A stretch of DNA of 12,667 nt from JBLHGN01 sp047616325 (GCA_047616325.1 JBLHGN010000085.1:1-12667), one strand, 5' to 3'; counted from the stretch's first letter, positions 1 through 7,248 are shown. Numbers and translations: made by a program. The notes: a model not told the origin generated them from the sequence alone.

Positions 1-305
1 AACAGCAAGATGCGGTAGTGTCTAATAAAATTTGGTGTTTTTGCTTAGCCGAATGTCCAAATTCCTCAACTGAAGACCGGGGCATTCGCAACACCACATA
101 AAAAACGTCTAATCATCCTAAATGCCTTGGTTGGATCGTAGCGAGGATGGCTAATACGTTGAATATAAAGTCAATTTTTGCTTGTTTTTGGCGAATTCGT
201 AGTCACCCTGTGGGTGCAGTCTAAAAAAGTGAAAAACACTTCTGATTCAGTGCGTTAAACAGACGCAGTAGGTTCAACTGAGGAATTTAGGATTATTTGA
301 CCCAC
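1..305. other. Intergenic stretch, no supported gene
   Basis: I see no convincing coding region here. Stops are frequent in all frames; the longest frame touching the edge, on the plus strand from base 3 to the TAA at 99-101, gives 32 codons with no recognisable family. Visible structure is limited to small dyads: CACCC-TGT-GGGTG at 204-216, AAGTG-A5-CACTT at 227-241 (on the minus strand followed by a T run, so a weak secondary terminator), and a widely spaced imperfect inverted pair at 59-74 and 273-288 (14 of 16 positions match). The stretch lies downstream of the TonB operon and may be ordinary spacer or decayed mobile DNA. Confidence 0.6.
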
Positions 306-334
306 AAAAAAAAGGAGCCAATGGCTCCTTTTTT
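306..334 (-). terminator. Rho-independent terminator of the TonB operon
   Basis: A perfect GGAGCC/GGCTCC stem (314-319 with 323-328) with a three-base loop is flanked by eight A on the left and six T on the right. Read on the minus strand it is a GC stem followed by a T run, starting about 15 bases past the TAG stop of the TPR gene, so it most likely ends the six-gene operon. Because A and T runs flank both sides it could also act on plus-strand transcripts. Confidence 0.9.
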
Positions 335-348
335 GATCGTGCAATATA

Positions 349-1770
349 CTATGAGCGGGCTAAAGATCTTTCTAATTGCTCTTTACGCGCTTGCTGTTGA
401 TTCGCGTGCTTTAGCCAGCTTTCTGCAAACCTAGCGAATTTTTTATCTTCCATTGCTTTCTGAAAAGAGCCTACAGCCGACTTGTACTGCTCGAGGTCTA
501 CGTAAGCAATGCCCATATTGGTATGCACTTCCCCTTCAGATTTTAGGCTACCAACTTTAAGAGCATTTTTACCCGCCGCAATAGCACCTTTACTATCGTC
601 AACATCCAAAAACAAACCTGTTAGATCTGCATAGATATTGCCCTCTTCAGCCTTGTACTTTTTCTCGTCCTTACCTGCAGCGTCTTCTTTCACAGCCAAA
701 GCCGCAGCCTCTTTTAAAACCGAAATTGCCTTTTTGCTCTCTTTAGCATTGCGCCAGGCCGCAGCAAGTACACGCAAGTACTTAACTTTTTTTTCTACAG
801 CCTTGCTGGATATACCTTTTTCTAGCACTCTAGCGGCTTTATAAGGTACGCCTTGATCCAAGTAGAGATACGTTAGGTTTACGGTGTTCTGACGCGACGT
901 TAAGCCACCCATCACGTTAACCGCATCTAAAGAATGCAACTGGTCTAATTCCTTATTTAAGAGACCGAAAGTGGAAGACAGCTGCGACCAATAGTCTATC
1001 TTAGGGTAATGACGAACGAGCTTTTCCAATACCGGTAGAGCGCCCCTGTAGTCTTCTTTTTCTAGCAGCAGAGCACGCTGTAATCCGTACCATTGCTCTT
1101 TCGCTACCCTGCCATTCGCCTCAGTCATATCGATGGCTTTGGTCGTATCTTGCAAAGAACCTCTTCTATCGTCTTTCGCATATTTAATACTGGCACGCAA
1201 GAAAATGACATCGGCACCAACAACAGTGGAAAGATTAATCCAACCATTGAGGTACTTCAGCGAGTCTTCGTACCGCTCTCGCTGGTAGGTCAACTGGGCA
1301 AGTAAATAGAGCGCCTCAAGCTCAACCCCAACAGGAATATCTGGAGATTGAGCAACCACTTTATCGTAATATTCAATGGCCTTACCCATATTATCCATGG
1401 ACGCATAAATATACCCATAGTAGCGGTAAGCTGTAGAAAGCTCGTATTTATTACACTTGCCCTTGCAATCTTTTAATAATTTCGCCAGTTCTTTAAGGGC
1501 CTCGGCAAAATTCGGCTGAGCTTTGGGGTTTTTTTCGATATCCGGTGACACCAAATCTTCCACTTTACCTATCTGCTTTAGAACTTTTTCCTTAAGGCCA
1601 GGGAGCTTACGATTTTGTTTTTTTTTCGCCTGAGCAAAAGCCTTAGCGGTGAAAGAGGTCTCAAAACCCATTCTAAGTGCAACTTTATCCACTGCCGCCG
1701 GAGCGAATAAACTTGTGGCGGTGACAGCAGCGCTTAGCCCTAGAGTTCGTATTGCGCGAGTTATGTTCAT
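349..1770 (-). CDS. Exported TPR-repeat protein of the TonB cluster
   Basis: This 473-residue protein has a basic N-terminus, a hydrophobic stretch at about residues 10-27 and a possible cleavage site after AFA (residues 44-46), so it is probably periplasmic, though the signal is long and atypical. From about residue 110 to 445 it consists of helical repeats with tetratricopeptide spacing; clear units start near residues 114, 150, 187, 227, 297, 330, 378 and 415. A Cys pair (C102, C106) lies just before the first repeat. The C-terminus is basic and helical. It begins 13 bases after the tonB stop and is the last operon gene, before the terminator. TPR proteins next to TonB2-type systems are common in Vibrio, Shewanella and relatives; a scaffolding role with TonB or receptors is inferred. 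The Shine-Dalgarno (TAGGG, overlapping the tonB stop) is rather far from the ATG. Confidence 0.85.
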   Translation of the reverse strand: MNITRAIRTLGLSAAVTATSLFAPAAVDKVALRMGFETSFTAKAFAQAKKKQNRKLPGLKEKVLKQIGKVEDLVSPDIEKNPKAQPNFAEALKELAKLLKDCKGKCNKYELSTAYRYYGYIYASMDNMGKAIEYYDKVVAQSPDIPVGVELEALYLLAQLTYQRERYEDSLKYLNGWINLSTVVGADVIFLRASIKYAKDDRRGSLQDTTKAIDMTEANGRVAKEQWYGLQRALLLEKEDYRGALPVLEKLVRHYPKIDYWSQLSSTFGLLNKELDQLHSLDAVNVMGGLTSRQNTVNLTYLYLDQGVPYKAARVLEKGISSKAVEKKVKYLRVLAAAWRNAKESKKAISVLKEAAALAVKEDAAGKDEKKYKAEEGNIYADLTGLFLDVDDSKGAIAAGKNALKVGSLKSEGEVHTNMGIAYVDLEQYKSAVGSFQKAMEDKKFARFAESWLKHANQQQARKEQLERSLARS

Positions 1771-1783
1771 AATAAATTCAACC

Positions 1784-2386
1784 CTACTCCTGACTCATTT
1801 CGAAAGTGAATCTGTTTCTTACACCGGGAACTTCAATGGGCTCACCGTCGATCACTTTTGGCTTATATTTGAACTTTTTAGCGGCCTTAAGTGACGCCTT
1901 AGAAAATATCGAGTCGGGGCAGTCAACAATTACCACGTCTTTAGTTTCACCGGTTGTAGTTACGGTATACTCAACTGTGCAGTAACCCTCTTTACCCTTT
2001 GCAGCCGCCCTAGATGGATACTTGGGCGCGGGTTTTACAATCGGCAGATAATCACCGTCGGATGAAAAGCCACCGATACCACCCAAAGTAAGCTTTGCCG
2101 TCAGGTTGGGCGCAAATGTCATTGAGGTGTCAGCATTGGGGCTATCAAACTCTGGCTCGGGTAATTCTGGGGGTGGTTCTTGTGGGTCGTCTGGCTTCTC
2201 CGGCTTGCGAGTATCGTATTCTGTGGTTATCTCTCGCAAAGGCATGGTTATATCGGGGATATTAAATCCTTCCCCGGCTTCCGGCTCTTTCATATTTAAC
2301 GCAATTAAGGTGTGCATAATAAGCAGCAGGCCGCCAGTTACGAGACCCGCTGGTATTAACGACGTACTAATTCTAACAACGTTCAT
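1784..2386 (-). CDS. tonB: Energy transducer TonB (short TonB2 type)
   Basis: This 200-residue protein has the TonB layout: a single N-terminal membrane anchor (about residues 9-31) containing a histidine (H25), a proline/acid-rich spacer (about 61-80, KPEKPDDP and EPPPELPEPEF), and a C-terminal TonB domain from about 112. The domain shows the PKYP motif (121-124), a KFKYKP motif (171-176) and a final beta strand with NRFTFE. TonB carries energy from the ExbB-ExbD proton channel to outer-membrane receptors by binding their TonB boxes. C136 and C156 could form a disulfide, which is known in some TonB-family domains but is inferred here. The spacer is shorter than in E. coli TonB (239 residues), as usual for TonB2 forms, so reaching the outer membrane may need the accessory proteins encoded next to it. 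It starts 13 bases after exbD with a weak AGGTAGG Shine-Dalgarno. Confidence 0.92.
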   Translation of the reverse strand: MNVVRISTSLIPAGLVTGGLLLIMHTLIALNMKEPEAGEGFNIPDITMPLREITTEYDTRKPEKPDDPQEPPPELPEPEFDSPNADTSMTFAPNLTAKLTLGGIGGFSSDGDYLPIVKPAPKYPSRAAAKGKEGYCTVEYTVTTTGETKDVVIVDCPDSIFSKASLKAAKKFKYKPKVIDGEPIEVPGVRNRFTFEMSQE

Positions 2387-2399
2387 GGAGGTGCCCTAC

Positions 2400-2792
2400 C
2401 TAGTCTTCAGCCGCAACAGATATCTCGCCCACACCAACTTCCCGGGCGGCTTGTGCGACTTCTGTCAACGTTTTGATATTGGATTCTTTATCCGCCTGTA
2501 TTACAACTTTACCTTTAGGTGTTTCCGATAAAAGCACCTGCAGCTGAGTTTTTACTTGGCGAATATCCACCTCTTCTTTGTTGATCCAAACCTTGTTGTC
2601 AGCGGTTACAGCAACTAAAATTGGCGTTCTTGCCAACTCGGCAGTCGTTGCGTCGGGGCGATTAATATCCACTCCCGGCTCCTTAATAAAGGACGACGTA
2701 ACAATAAAAAAGATCAACATGATGAATACAACGTCGAGCATTGGCGTTAAGTCAATGGCTCCCGCTTCGTCTTCTTCAGCTCGTTTACTCAT
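2400..2792 (-). CDS. exbD: Biopolymer transport protein ExbD
   Basis: This 130-residue protein has a short cytoplasmic N-terminus (residues 1-12), one transmembrane helix (about 15-34) and a periplasmic domain. The segment IDLTPMLDVVFIMLIFFIVT carries the invariant membrane aspartate, here D20, equivalent to E. coli ExbD D25, which takes part in proton translocation. With the pentameric ExbB it forms the proton-driven stator-like channel that energises TonB. Length is normal for the family (about 130-145). The start has an AAGAGAA Shine-Dalgarno and follows exbB after 37 bases; that gap begins with half of a palindrome centred on the exbB stop. Confidence 0.95.
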   Translation of the reverse strand: MSKRAEEDEAGAIDLTPMLDVVFIMLIFFIVTSSFIKEPGVDINRPDATTAELARTPILVAVTADNKVWINKEEVDIRQVKTQLQVLLSETPKGKVVIQADKESNIKTLTEVAQAAREVGVGEISVAAED

Positions 2793-2820
2793 GAGTGTTC
2801 TCTTATATCAGGCCACATAA

Positions 2821-2842
2821 GATGGACCATTAATGGTCCATC
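2821..2842. repeat. Perfect 22-base palindrome over the exbB stop codon
   Basis: The sequence GATGGACCATTAATGGTCCA plus TC is its own exact reverse complement over 22 bases and is centred on the exbB stop region. In RNA it would fold into a hairpin of eight to nine pairs with a very small loop. No T run follows on the minus strand, so it is not a standard terminator. It could slow ribosomes, act as an mRNA processing or stability element between exbB and exbD, or be a protein-binding site. Confidence 0.6.
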
Positions 2843-3360
2843 GTCAGATGGTCTTCGAGTAGTTGGTTTTCACGCTTGGCGATCTTATTGATGTATGAAG
2901 TGCCAAACACACCGGACAGTGCTGCTACCATACCCGCCATAGTTGGGATGGTAGCTTGCGATACGCCTGCCGCCATGGACTTTGCATCTCCACCGCCGGT
3001 GACCGCGAGCACATTAAACACCTCGATCATTCCAACAACGGTACCCAACAGCCCCATCAACGGGCAAAGTGTAACCATCACACCTAACATGGAAAGGTTC
3101 TCATTGATCTGAGAGCTCACCCGCGAAATCATGGCGTCGCGAATTTTACGCGCGTTCCAAGATTTTCGCTCGGCGCGCGCCTCCCAGCCATCGAGTGTTA
3201 GGTTGACCAACTTACCCAAAGATCCTTTGTAAAACCAAAAGCGTTCAAACATTAAAGTCCACATAGCAAAGGTTAATAGGGCGATCACAATAAGTATCGG
3301 GCCGCCTGAATCAACGAAAGCTCTAATGTCAGCAAGTGCGTCTATCAATGCCTGAAACAT
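2830..3360 (-). CDS. exbB: Proton channel subunit ExbB (MotA/TolQ/ExbB family)
   Basis: This 176-residue protein is the short ExbB2-type subunit. Three transmembrane helices are visible at about residues 20-42, 92-116 and 134-157, with a cytoplasmic stretch between the first and second. The family core PLMGLLGTVVGMIEVF (100-115) and the following GGGDAKSMAAGVSQA loop are well conserved. There is no N-terminal periplasmic extension, unlike the large neighbour upstream, so the operon encodes one minimal and one extended ExbB-type protein. It starts 11 bases after the preceding stop, with a good GGAGAGA Shine-Dalgarno. The last codons (Met-Asp-His-stop) lie inside a perfect palindrome. Assigned to TonB energisation rather than the Tol system because tonB and exbD follow directly. 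Confidence 0.94.
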   Translation of the reverse strand: MFQALIDALADIRAFVDSGGPILIVIALLTFAMWTLMFERFWFYKGSLGKLVNLTLDGWEARAERKSWNARKIRDAMISRVSSQINENLSMLGVMVTLCPLMGLLGTVVGMIEVFNVLAVTGGGDAKSMAAGVSQATIPTMAGMVAALSGVFGTSYINKIAKRENQLLEDHLTMDH

Positions 3361-3371
3361 GACTGTCTCTC

Positions 3372-4745
3372 CTATTTACTTTCGACTTTTTCGGCAATCA
3401 TTCCCGCACTTTGCTCTTCTAATATATGGATCACACCCTTAGCCTTGCCATACAAGAATGCATGAATAAGAACCGTAGGAATCGCCACAACCAGACCAAG
3501 TACCGTAGTAACCAATGCACCGGAAATACCACCCGCCATTGCTTGTGGATCGCCAGCACCATAAATGGTTATGGCCTGGAACGTTTGGATCATACCGACA
3601 ACGGTACCCAAAAGACCCAACAGTGGCGCCACCATTGATATGATTTTTATCATACCCAGATAAGCTTCGATAGGCGGACGCTCTTTTAAGATAGCCTCTT
3701 CCAATTTGAGCTCTAAAGACTCGCCGTCTATGCCGGGGTTGTCTTCAGCCACTTTCAACACGCGACCCAAGGGGTTATTGGTGTTGGCTGATTTTGCTTT
3801 AAGCTGTGAACGTACTCGGCCACCAACACTTGAAAGCACAAGAAAACGCCAGATGGAAACTAGCAGTGCAACAGCAAATATACTTGAAATCACATAGCCT
3901 ACAAAGCCACCTTGATGCCAACGCTCTTCGAGCGAGGGACTACCAATTAAGGCCCGCAATAATCCGCCACCCAATGGACCAGTAGGGTCTATACCAACGC
4001 GTACAAATCCTGTCGTGGCATCCTGTAGGTTAGCCGCACCAGACAAATGCTCACCCGGCTGGCGAGGAAGCTCACTTATAGTGCCATTTTTGTGATTGAA
4101 AGAAAGGTATTTTCCGTCAGAAACCAGGTTGTAGTTACCAATCCGAACCACTTCTCTTTCAGCTGTATTGCCTGCAGGATCAGAAACGTTAGCCGTAAAT
4201 TTAACAATTTTTCCAGCCTCAACGGTTTCTCTCAACAACTCTTCCCACATGCGCTCGATTTCTTCGATTGTGGGCAATTTGGTATCACTGTTCATCTTAT
4301 CGATGAACGCCTCCAAGAAAACACTGCGACCGGGCAATTGTGCGCTCACAATGGACGTATCGATATTTGCGCGTAGGTCACCGGTTGCCGACGTGAGGTG
4401 GCCAAACAGTTCTTTCAGCGAACCTAAACGCTCTTCGTATTGCTTGCGTTTTTGCTTCACAAACAAGTCTTGTTTTTCAAACTGCTGCTCTAGACGCTCG
4501 GAGCGCCTCTCTTCCGAAGCTTTAGTGGAGCGAGCATTTTTGAGTAGAGTAGCTTGATTCGCTTTGCTCTTTCTAAATTCAGCTTCTCGCGCTTTGTGCT
4601 CTTCACTTTCAGCGATCTGGCTGTTTTTTACCATTTGGATCAACTGGTCAAGGTTAGCCGCTTTTTGAGCAAATGCGGCGCTAGAGAAAACAAAAATACT
4701 TGCGGCTGCAATACCAATAATTTGTTTTTTAGTCATCAATTTCAT
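3372..4745 (-). CDS. Large MotA/TolQ/ExbB-family protein with periplasmic coiled coil (TtpC-like)
   Basis: This 457-residue protein joins a secreted N-terminal part to an ExbB-type channel domain. Residues 1-26 form a signal peptide (cleavage likely after AFA, 24-26). Residues about 30-115 are highly charged and heptad-like, a probable coiled coil; about 140-275 is a periplasmic domain with beta character. A transmembrane helix (about 281-305) is followed by a cytoplasmic stretch and two more helices (about 366-390 and 406-432) with the core PLLGLLGTVVGMIQTF (375-390), nearly the same as the core of the small ExbB encoded next. This layout matches TtpC of Vibrio TonB2 systems, which is needed for TonB2-dependent iron uptake and is thought to help the short TonB2 work across the periplasm. 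It overlaps the upstream gene by ATGA and has a strong GGAGG Shine-Dalgarno seven bases before the ATG. Confidence 0.9.
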   Translation of the reverse strand: MKLMTKKQIIGIAAASIFVFSSAAFAQKAANLDQLIQMVKNSQIAESEEHKAREAEFRKSKANQATLLKNARSTKASEERRSERLEQQFEKQDLFVKQKRKQYEERLGSLKELFGHLTSATGDLRANIDTSIVSAQLPGRSVFLEAFIDKMNSDTKLPTIEEIERMWEELLRETVEAGKIVKFTANVSDPAGNTAEREVVRIGNYNLVSDGKYLSFNHKNGTISELPRQPGEHLSGAANLQDATTGFVRVGIDPTGPLGGGLLRALIGSPSLEERWHQGGFVGYVISSIFAVALLVSIWRFLVLSSVGGRVRSQLKAKSANTNNPLGRVLKVAEDNPGIDGESLELKLEEAILKERPPIEAYLGMIKIISMVAPLLGLLGTVVGMIQTFQAITIYGAGDPQAMAGGISGALVTTVLGLVVAIPTVLIHAFLYGKAKGVIHILEEQSAGMIAEKVESK

Positions 4746-5527
4746 TGTGCTGCCTCCGGAGCCAAGATGGGTAGGGGCATAACATCGTTTGAAGCTTGTT
4801 TATTAGCGATCTTGATGCCTTTCAAAATTGCAGATCGATATGCACCTGCATCTAATTCCACCCATGCGCGCTGGTTTTGATCCCAAACACCCGCATGTTT
4901 TGCGTCTTTAGTTTGGTACATAACAGAGATTCTACCCAGTGCGAAAATATTTACTTCGCGCTCCTGTCCACCCACTTCAAGCGTGCCTGTGTATGAATGA
5001 ATGGTTCGACCGTATTCAGATTCAATGCTGTAAGCTTCGAGCACCTGACGGAATTTTTCAGCCACCGAAACGTCGGCGCGATCTTGGTTGTTACGCAACT
5101 GCGCCACGCGCTTGTTGCGCTCTCCAGTGTAGAGCGGAACGTCTAAAGCGATGAATTGCTCCAAACCTTCAAGCATACGCAGGATAAGCGGTTGAATTTG
5201 CCGCTCGATAACAGTGACGTTGGCGATTGACTCCTCAAGGTCTCTTATCAGCCTAAGCTGATTTTCAAGCCGCGTTTCAAGACCGGAGTTATACACTCGC
5301 AACCCCGCGATCTCTTTGTTGACCGTTTTAAATTTCTGCAAAAGACTTGCAGTTTCTCCCTGCATCTTATCGATACGCTTCTGCGACTGCTGGGCAACGG
5401 CTGTTTTCGTAGCACCGAGGCTCAGTATTTTGTTGATATCCTGGTCTGCATGGGCTGCACCAGCAAAAAATGCTCCTGCAGAAATTGCCGTGGACAAGGC
5501 CACAGCCTTAACGCGCTGCTTCTTCAT
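4742..5527 (-). CDS. Periplasmic DUF3450 coiled-coil protein, first gene of the TonB operon
   Basis: I place the start at the ATG at 5527, giving 261 residues: MKKQRVKA opens a normal signal peptide ending in AHA (residues about 24-26), and a GGGGG tract precedes the ATG. An in-frame TTG at 5575 would add 16 residues before the signal and is less likely. The mature protein is helical and charged over about residues 30-110, a likely coiled coil, followed by a compact domain with aromatic residues and a GVWDQNQRAW segment (about 215-224). The family is DUF3450, usually found as the leading gene of marine TonB2-like clusters; no biochemical role is established to my knowledge. A structural or adaptor role with the coiled-coil ExbB-like protein, to which it is translationally coupled (ATGA), is inferred. 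Confidence 0.85.
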   Translation of the reverse strand: MKKQRVKAVALSTAISAGAFFAGAAHADQDINKILSLGATKTAVAQQSQKRIDKMQGETASLLQKFKTVNKEIAGLRVYNSGLETRLENQLRLIRDLEESIANVTVIERQIQPLILRMLEGLEQFIALDVPLYTGERNKRVAQLRNNQDRADVSVAEKFRQVLEAYSIESEYGRTIHSYTGTLEVGGQEREVNIFALGRISVMYQTKDAKHAGVWDQNQRAWVELDAGAYRSAILKGIKIANKQASNDVMPLPILAPEAAQ

Positions 5528-5644
5528 AAATCCCCCAACTTGGGTGCTTGCATTGAAAAGTTTGCGACCGAACAAAAAATAATCTTTGTTATCCGGATGG
5601 TTTCTGAAATATTTATATTCTGATTTTCGCTAACGGGAACGAGC

Positions 5645-5674
5645 ATTCTAATAAGAGCGCCAGTGAACATTCAA
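5645..5674 (-). promoter_or_regulatory. Candidate promoter of the TonB operon
   Basis: On the minus strand, TTGAAT (5669-5674) and TAGAAT (5645-5650) are separated by 18 bases and could be -35 and -10 boxes, leaving a leader of about 110 bases before the DUF3450 start. A second good -10 (TATAAA at 5612-5617) has only a weak -35. I found no convincing Fur box, so iron control is not shown by the sequence. Confidence 0.35.
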
Positions 5675-5679
5675 TTAGT

Positions 5680-5699
5680 TATGGAACACCAATTCCATA
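5680..5699. promoter_or_regulatory. 20-base dyad (TATGGAA-N6-TTCCATA), candidate operator
   Basis: Two perfect 7-base half-sites are separated by six bases (CACCAA) and lie six bases upstream of the proposed -35 box of the TonB operon. The geometry fits binding by a dimeric regulator. The regulator is unknown, and a dyad of this size can arise by chance. Confidence 0.35.
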
Positions 5700-5721
5700 C
5701 CTGCAAGGAAGATAACTAAAG

Positions 5722-5771
5722 GTAACACTCAATGAGTCATTCTTAGTGGCGCGGTAACACCAAAGTAACAC
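5722..5771. repeat. Three GTAACAC repeats upstream of the TonB operon
   Basis: GTAACAC occurs at 5722-5728, 5754-5760 and 5765-5771 (GTGTTAC on the strand of the operon). Between the first two copies lie overlapping 11-base dyads ACTCAATGAGT (5727-5737) and AATGAGTCATT (5731-5741). This cluster is in the 338-base gene-free gap between folA and the TonB operon (5528-5865) and may be a regulatory site; no clear terminator for folA is visible in the gap. Confidence 0.3.
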
Positions 5772-5865
5772 ACGCTCAGATTTTGAACGAACCCATAAAA
5801 GACCTTTCTTAAAAAAACCCCGATAATAAAATTGGCGTACCACTTGACTTAGCGGGAGGTTTAAA

Positions 5866-6375
5866 CTAACTGGATCGTTTCAGTACCACAAAGGAATACG
5901 GGTAGGGATTTACCTCACTGGCAGAATGAAATTGGCGGGAAATTTCTACCCACAAATTTCGATCAAATTCCGGGAAAAAAGCATCACCCTCAACAATGGA
6001 ATGCACTTCGGTCAAGTATAAACACTCGCATTGCGGTAGCACTCGAGTGTAAAGCTCAGCCCCCCCAATGACCATTATTTGTTCGACGCGGCGACTTGTG
6101 GCGCAGGCGCTTGCTTGAACAATAGCGTCCCCAATACTGTGCGCAATCTGAACACCTTCAACGCTCCAGCCTTCCTGACGGGTAATAACGATATTGTCGC
6201 GCCCGGGAAGCGGTCGACCTATAGATTCATAGGTCTTGCGTCCCATAACCACGGGGTGGCCCATGGTTGTTTTTTTGAAATACTTCAAATCTTCGGGGAG
6301 GCGCCATGGCAAACCATTTTGCTTACCAATCGTCCCGTTTTCAGCCACCGCCACCACTATCGCCAAACTTACCAT
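5866..6375 (-). CDS. folA: Dihydrofolate reductase
   Basis: Reduces dihydrofolate to tetrahydrofolate with NADPH in the cytoplasm, restoring the cofactor oxidised by ThyA. I choose the ATG at 6375 (169 residues) over the in-frame ATG at 6381: MVSLAIVVAV aligns with the E. coli MISLI start, and the TTGGA Shine-Dalgarno is eight bases from it but only two from the first ATG. The substrate-loop motif NGLPWRLPEDL contains the catalytic acid D29 (E. coli D27). The NADPH-binding segments VVMGRKTYESIGRPLPGR and VIGGAELY, and the C-terminal YPYSFVVLKR, are all present. Length is normal (E. coli 159). It follows thyA by 39 bases, so the two dTMP-cycle enzymes are probably co-transcribed. Nothing suggests a trimethoprim-resistant cassette type. 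Confidence 0.96.
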   Translation of the reverse strand: MVSLAIVVAVAENGTIGKQNGLPWRLPEDLKYFKKTTMGHPVVMGRKTYESIGRPLPGRDNIVITRQEGWSVEGVQIAHSIGDAIVQASACATSRRVEQIMVIGGAELYTRVLPQCECLYLTEVHSIVEGDAFFPEFDRNLWVEISRQFHSASEVNPYPYSFVVLKRSS

Positions 6376-6414
6376 GTGCATATTCCAACAAATATTTTCA
6401 ACAAGCCCGGCAAA

Positions 6415-7248
6415 TCAGACTGAAATAGGGGCAGAGATGTGTGGATAGGAAACATAATTTTTTAATTCAAAGTCGTCGAAAGTGAATTTAAACACATCGG
6501 AGACAGATGGATTGATGCTCATTTGCGGCAAAGGATGGGGTTCGCGCGCCAATTGCGTCTCCACCTGCTCCAGGTGATTTAAATACAGATGCGCATCGCC
6601 AAAGGTATGCACAAAATCACCAACCTGTAGCTCACAGGCCTGGGCCACCATCATCGTTAACAGTGCATAGGAAGCAATATTGAAAGGCACCCCCAAGAAC
6701 ACATCGGCACTGCGCTGATAGAGCTGGCAGGATAATTTGCCGTCGATGACATAAAACTGGAAGAGCGTATGACAGGGCGGCAAGGCCATTTTGCCACACT
6801 CAACGTTGGCCTGAGGACTTAGACTTTCATCGGGCAAATAAGCAGGATTCCAGGCGGAAACAATTAACCGACGGGAGTCGGGCTTAGTCTTTATCTGCTC
6901 GATTAATTGTGCGAACTGATCGATAGTCTCTCCGCTCGGTGTCGCCCAAGAACGCCACTGGGCGCCGTATACCGGGCCTAACCCCCCCCCCTCAGTGGCC
7001 CACGCATTCCAAATTTTTACACCATTTTCTGTGAGGTAGGCGGTGTTAGTATCACCATGTAAAAACCACAGCAATTCGTGAATAATCGACTTTAAATGAC
7101 ATTTTTTTGTTGTCACCAAGGGAAAACCCTGCCGCAAATCAAATCGCATTTGGTGACCAAATATACTCAACGTTCCCGTGCCGGTGCGATCTTCTTTTTT
7201 AACGCCGTTATCGCGAATGTGTCGCATCAAGTCTAAATACTGTTTCAC
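6415..7248 (-). CDS. thyA: Thymidylate synthase
   Basis: Makes dTMP from dUMP using methylenetetrahydrofolate, producing dihydrofolate for the FolA encoded next. The protein has 277 residues (E. coli 264). The start is GTG at 7248 with a GAGGT Shine-Dalgarno six bases away; MKQYLDLMRHIRDNG matches the usual N-terminus. Visible motifs are the phosphate-binding DRTGTGT (20-26), the active-site LPPCH with nucleophile C159, the QRSADVFLGVPFNIASYALL substrate region and FGDAHLYLNH. Residues 151-155 lie in a short insertion relative to E. coli. The codons for EGGG (86-89) contain ten consecutive G, yet the residue count there agrees with other ThyA proteins, so the frame is intact. It lies 84 bases after lgt, a gene order common in gammaproteobacteria. 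Confidence 0.97.
   Translation of the reverse strand: MKQYLDLMRHIRDNGVKKEDRTGTGTLSIFGHQMRFDLRQGFPLVTTKKCHLKSIIHELLWFLHGDTNTAYLTENGVKIWNAWATEGGGLGPVYGAQWRSWATPSGETIDQFAQLIEQIKTKPDSRRLIVSAWNPAYLPDESLSPQANVECGKMALPPCHTLFQFYVIDGKLSCQLYQRSADVFLGVPFNIASYALLTMMVAQACELQVGDFVHTFGDAHLYLNHLEQVETQLAREPHPLPQMSINPSVSDVFKFTFDDFELKNYVSYPHISAPISV

Noticed and set aside
3..101. Open plus-strand frame from the window edge, 32 codons, possibly the tail of a gene
   Set aside because: Too short, no recognisable motif, and no terminator directly after it; could only be decided with sequence to the left.
1..348. Integron attC site or CRISPR repeat
   Set aside because: Scattered TCTAA and GTTAAAC-like words occur, but no paired attC core sites and no regularly spaced repeats are present.
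4047..4557. Long plus-strand open frames opposite the TtpC-like gene, and similar ones opposite thyA, folA, ptsP and tonB
   Set aside because: They lie wholly antisense to well-supported genes, have no family motifs, and are explained by codon bias of the real gene.
5528..5575. Longer N-terminus of the DUF3450 protein from a TTG at 5575
   Set aside because: It would put 16 residues before a normal signal peptide, while the ATG at 5527 has a G-rich Shine-Dalgarno and begins with MKK.
5528..5865. Fur box or riboswitch upstream of the TonB operon
   Set aside because: No stretch resembles the GATAATGATAATCATTATC consensus well, and no cobalamin or other riboswitch core was recognised.
6376..6381. 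ATG at 6381 as the folA start
   Set aside because: The Shine-Dalgarno would be only two bases away, and the family N-terminus matches the ATG at 6375.
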